This document shows, one piece after another, positions 63,561 to 64,000 of a stretch of DNA of 64,000 bases. Below the pieces are notes generated by a model. That model worked only from the letters and a program-made list of their open reading frames with translations. It was not told where the DNA came from and searched no databases. The stretch lies in contig JADKKH010000006.1 in NCBI GenBank assembly GCA_016720585.1, forward strand, positions 1 through 64,000. The letters are read 5' to 3'. The position numbers and the translations under genes were made by a program. Each line of letters opens with the position of its first letter. Position 1 is the stretch's first letter. The DNA is from Chitinophagaceae bacterium (GTDB taxonomy: Bacteria; Bacteroidota; Bacteroidia; Chitinophagales; Chitinophagaceae).

Positions 63561-63587
63561 AACCCCGGCGTTATGAGGACCGGGGTT
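63561..63587. terminator. Hairpin after the monooxygenase gene
   Basis: 8-bp perfect stem AACCCCGG / CCGGGGTT with an 11-base loop. The A-run lies before it, so it would terminate best on the minus strand; on the plus strand it may only stabilise the mRNA end. Confidence 0.5.
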
Positions 63588-63737
63588 AAACGTTACTGTT
63601 ATGAAAAGAAAAAATTTATTAACCGTTGAATTTCATAGAGACAGGGTTTAACGGTTATGGTTGTTCGGTAAATGGTTTTTTATAGGTATAGGATTTTAAA
63701 AACGAGGTCTTCAATTCATTGATCTGAAAATAAAAAG

Positions 63738-63962
63738 AGAAAGTTGACTGGCCGGTAGAGTGTCTCCCGATTAAGATCGGGTTTGGTTTTCAAAGGATCT
63801 TTGGAAATTATTTCTGGACGGTTCTGGACATTGGATGAGAAGGAAAAAGACAGTCATCCGTGTCAATCAACTTTCTGAAACAAAAGTATATTTGAAATCA
63901 ATTGTTAACAAGAGCATAACTGCCCTTTATTAGCGATATGGTTTTTACTGAACACATCGTAA
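63738..63962 (+). repeat. Two-copy intergenic element, copy B
   Basis: Inverted ends AGAAAGTTGACTGGC (63738-63752) and GTCAATCAACTTTCT (63862-63876), with internal TTGGAAATTATTT, GGACGGTT and GGACATTGGATGA as in copy A. Similarity continues to ACATCGTAA at 63962. An internal CCCGAT/ATCGGG hairpin (about 63767-63782) is absent from copy A. Confidence 0.6.
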
Positions 63963-64000
63963 AATCTCCGGAAATCCTACGTACTCTTTCGTCCTATTAA

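Larger units (their letters stand above)
63529..64000. other. Non-coding end of the window
   Basis: It contains a hairpin (63561-63587), a 16-codon mini-ORF at 63601-63651 preceded by GTTACTGTTATGAAAA, a TAACCGTT/AACGGTTA inverted repeat near 63620-63657, and copy B of the two-copy element. No protein gene is seen. Confidence 0.5.

Overview
The window looks like chromosomal DNA of a Bacteroidota bacterium, most likely family Chitinophagaceae (inference). Supporting signs are four large secreted proteins with C-terminal type IX secretion (T9SS) sorting domains, a PorD-like T9SS gene, Bacteroidota-only small families (DUF4296, DUF6728-like), the Bacteroidota form of RNA polymerase omega, and promoters of the Bacteroidota type (TTTG, 19 bases, TAnnTTTG). 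The DNA is moderately AT-rich. No rRNA, tRNA, CRISPR array or complete insertion sequence was seen.

Layout. 1-3.8 kb: end of a hexuronate (glucuronate/galacturonate) catabolic cluster with a YhcH/YjgK-family end, KDPG aldolase, hexuronate-type MFS transporter, a short lipoprotein that may be a GH88 relic, and mannonate dehydratase UxuA. 4.4-10.9 kb: two secreted T9SS proteins, a purple-acid-phosphatase-like enzyme and a 1452-residue adhesin-like protein with calcium-binding repeats. 11-24 kb: housekeeping and repair genes (lpxB, surE, an XRE/S24 regulator, a DUF5916 outer-membrane protein, the Lhr helicase/PdeM pair, a periplasmic binding protein, guaA, a frameshifted DUF2807 lipoprotein). 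24-32.3 kb: the divergent pbpC / alpha-2-macroglobulin pair. 32.3-35.1 kb: lipid kinase, glycine-rich RRM protein and the rpsF-rpsR-rplI operon. 35.4-40.8 kb: a 1797-residue secreted nuclease with HYR repeats. 41-51 kb: recJ, a polyprenyl synthase, an OmpA-type protein, then the conserved run bamD-rpoZ-coaBC-porD-DUF4296 and a two-subunit CoA transferase.

51-61.1 kb is the accessory part. It has two histidine kinase/NarL-type regulator pairs plus an orphan regulator, a decayed multi-pass membrane gene, several secreted proteins of unknown function, a CAAX-type protease, AT-rich gene-poor gaps and duplicated non-coding segments. One kinase, one regulator and a methyltransferase carry single-base frameshifts. 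61.2-63.5 kb holds the frameshifted methyltransferase and a secreted fusion of cytochrome c with a copper monooxygenase.

The most unusual signals are: (1) short low-complexity or palindromic repeats inserted in frame into conserved genes (lpxB, lhr, guaA, pbpC and the macroglobulin gene); (2) a diverged intergenic element of about 210-225 bp in two copies with matching inverted ends; (3) a 54-bp segment duplicated upstream of two secreted-protein genes; (4) a 20-codon ORF and a hairpin ahead of a multi-pass sensor kinase; (5) a secreted glycine-zipper protein next to a two-helix membrane protein, an arrangement that resembles toxin plus immunity but is unproven.
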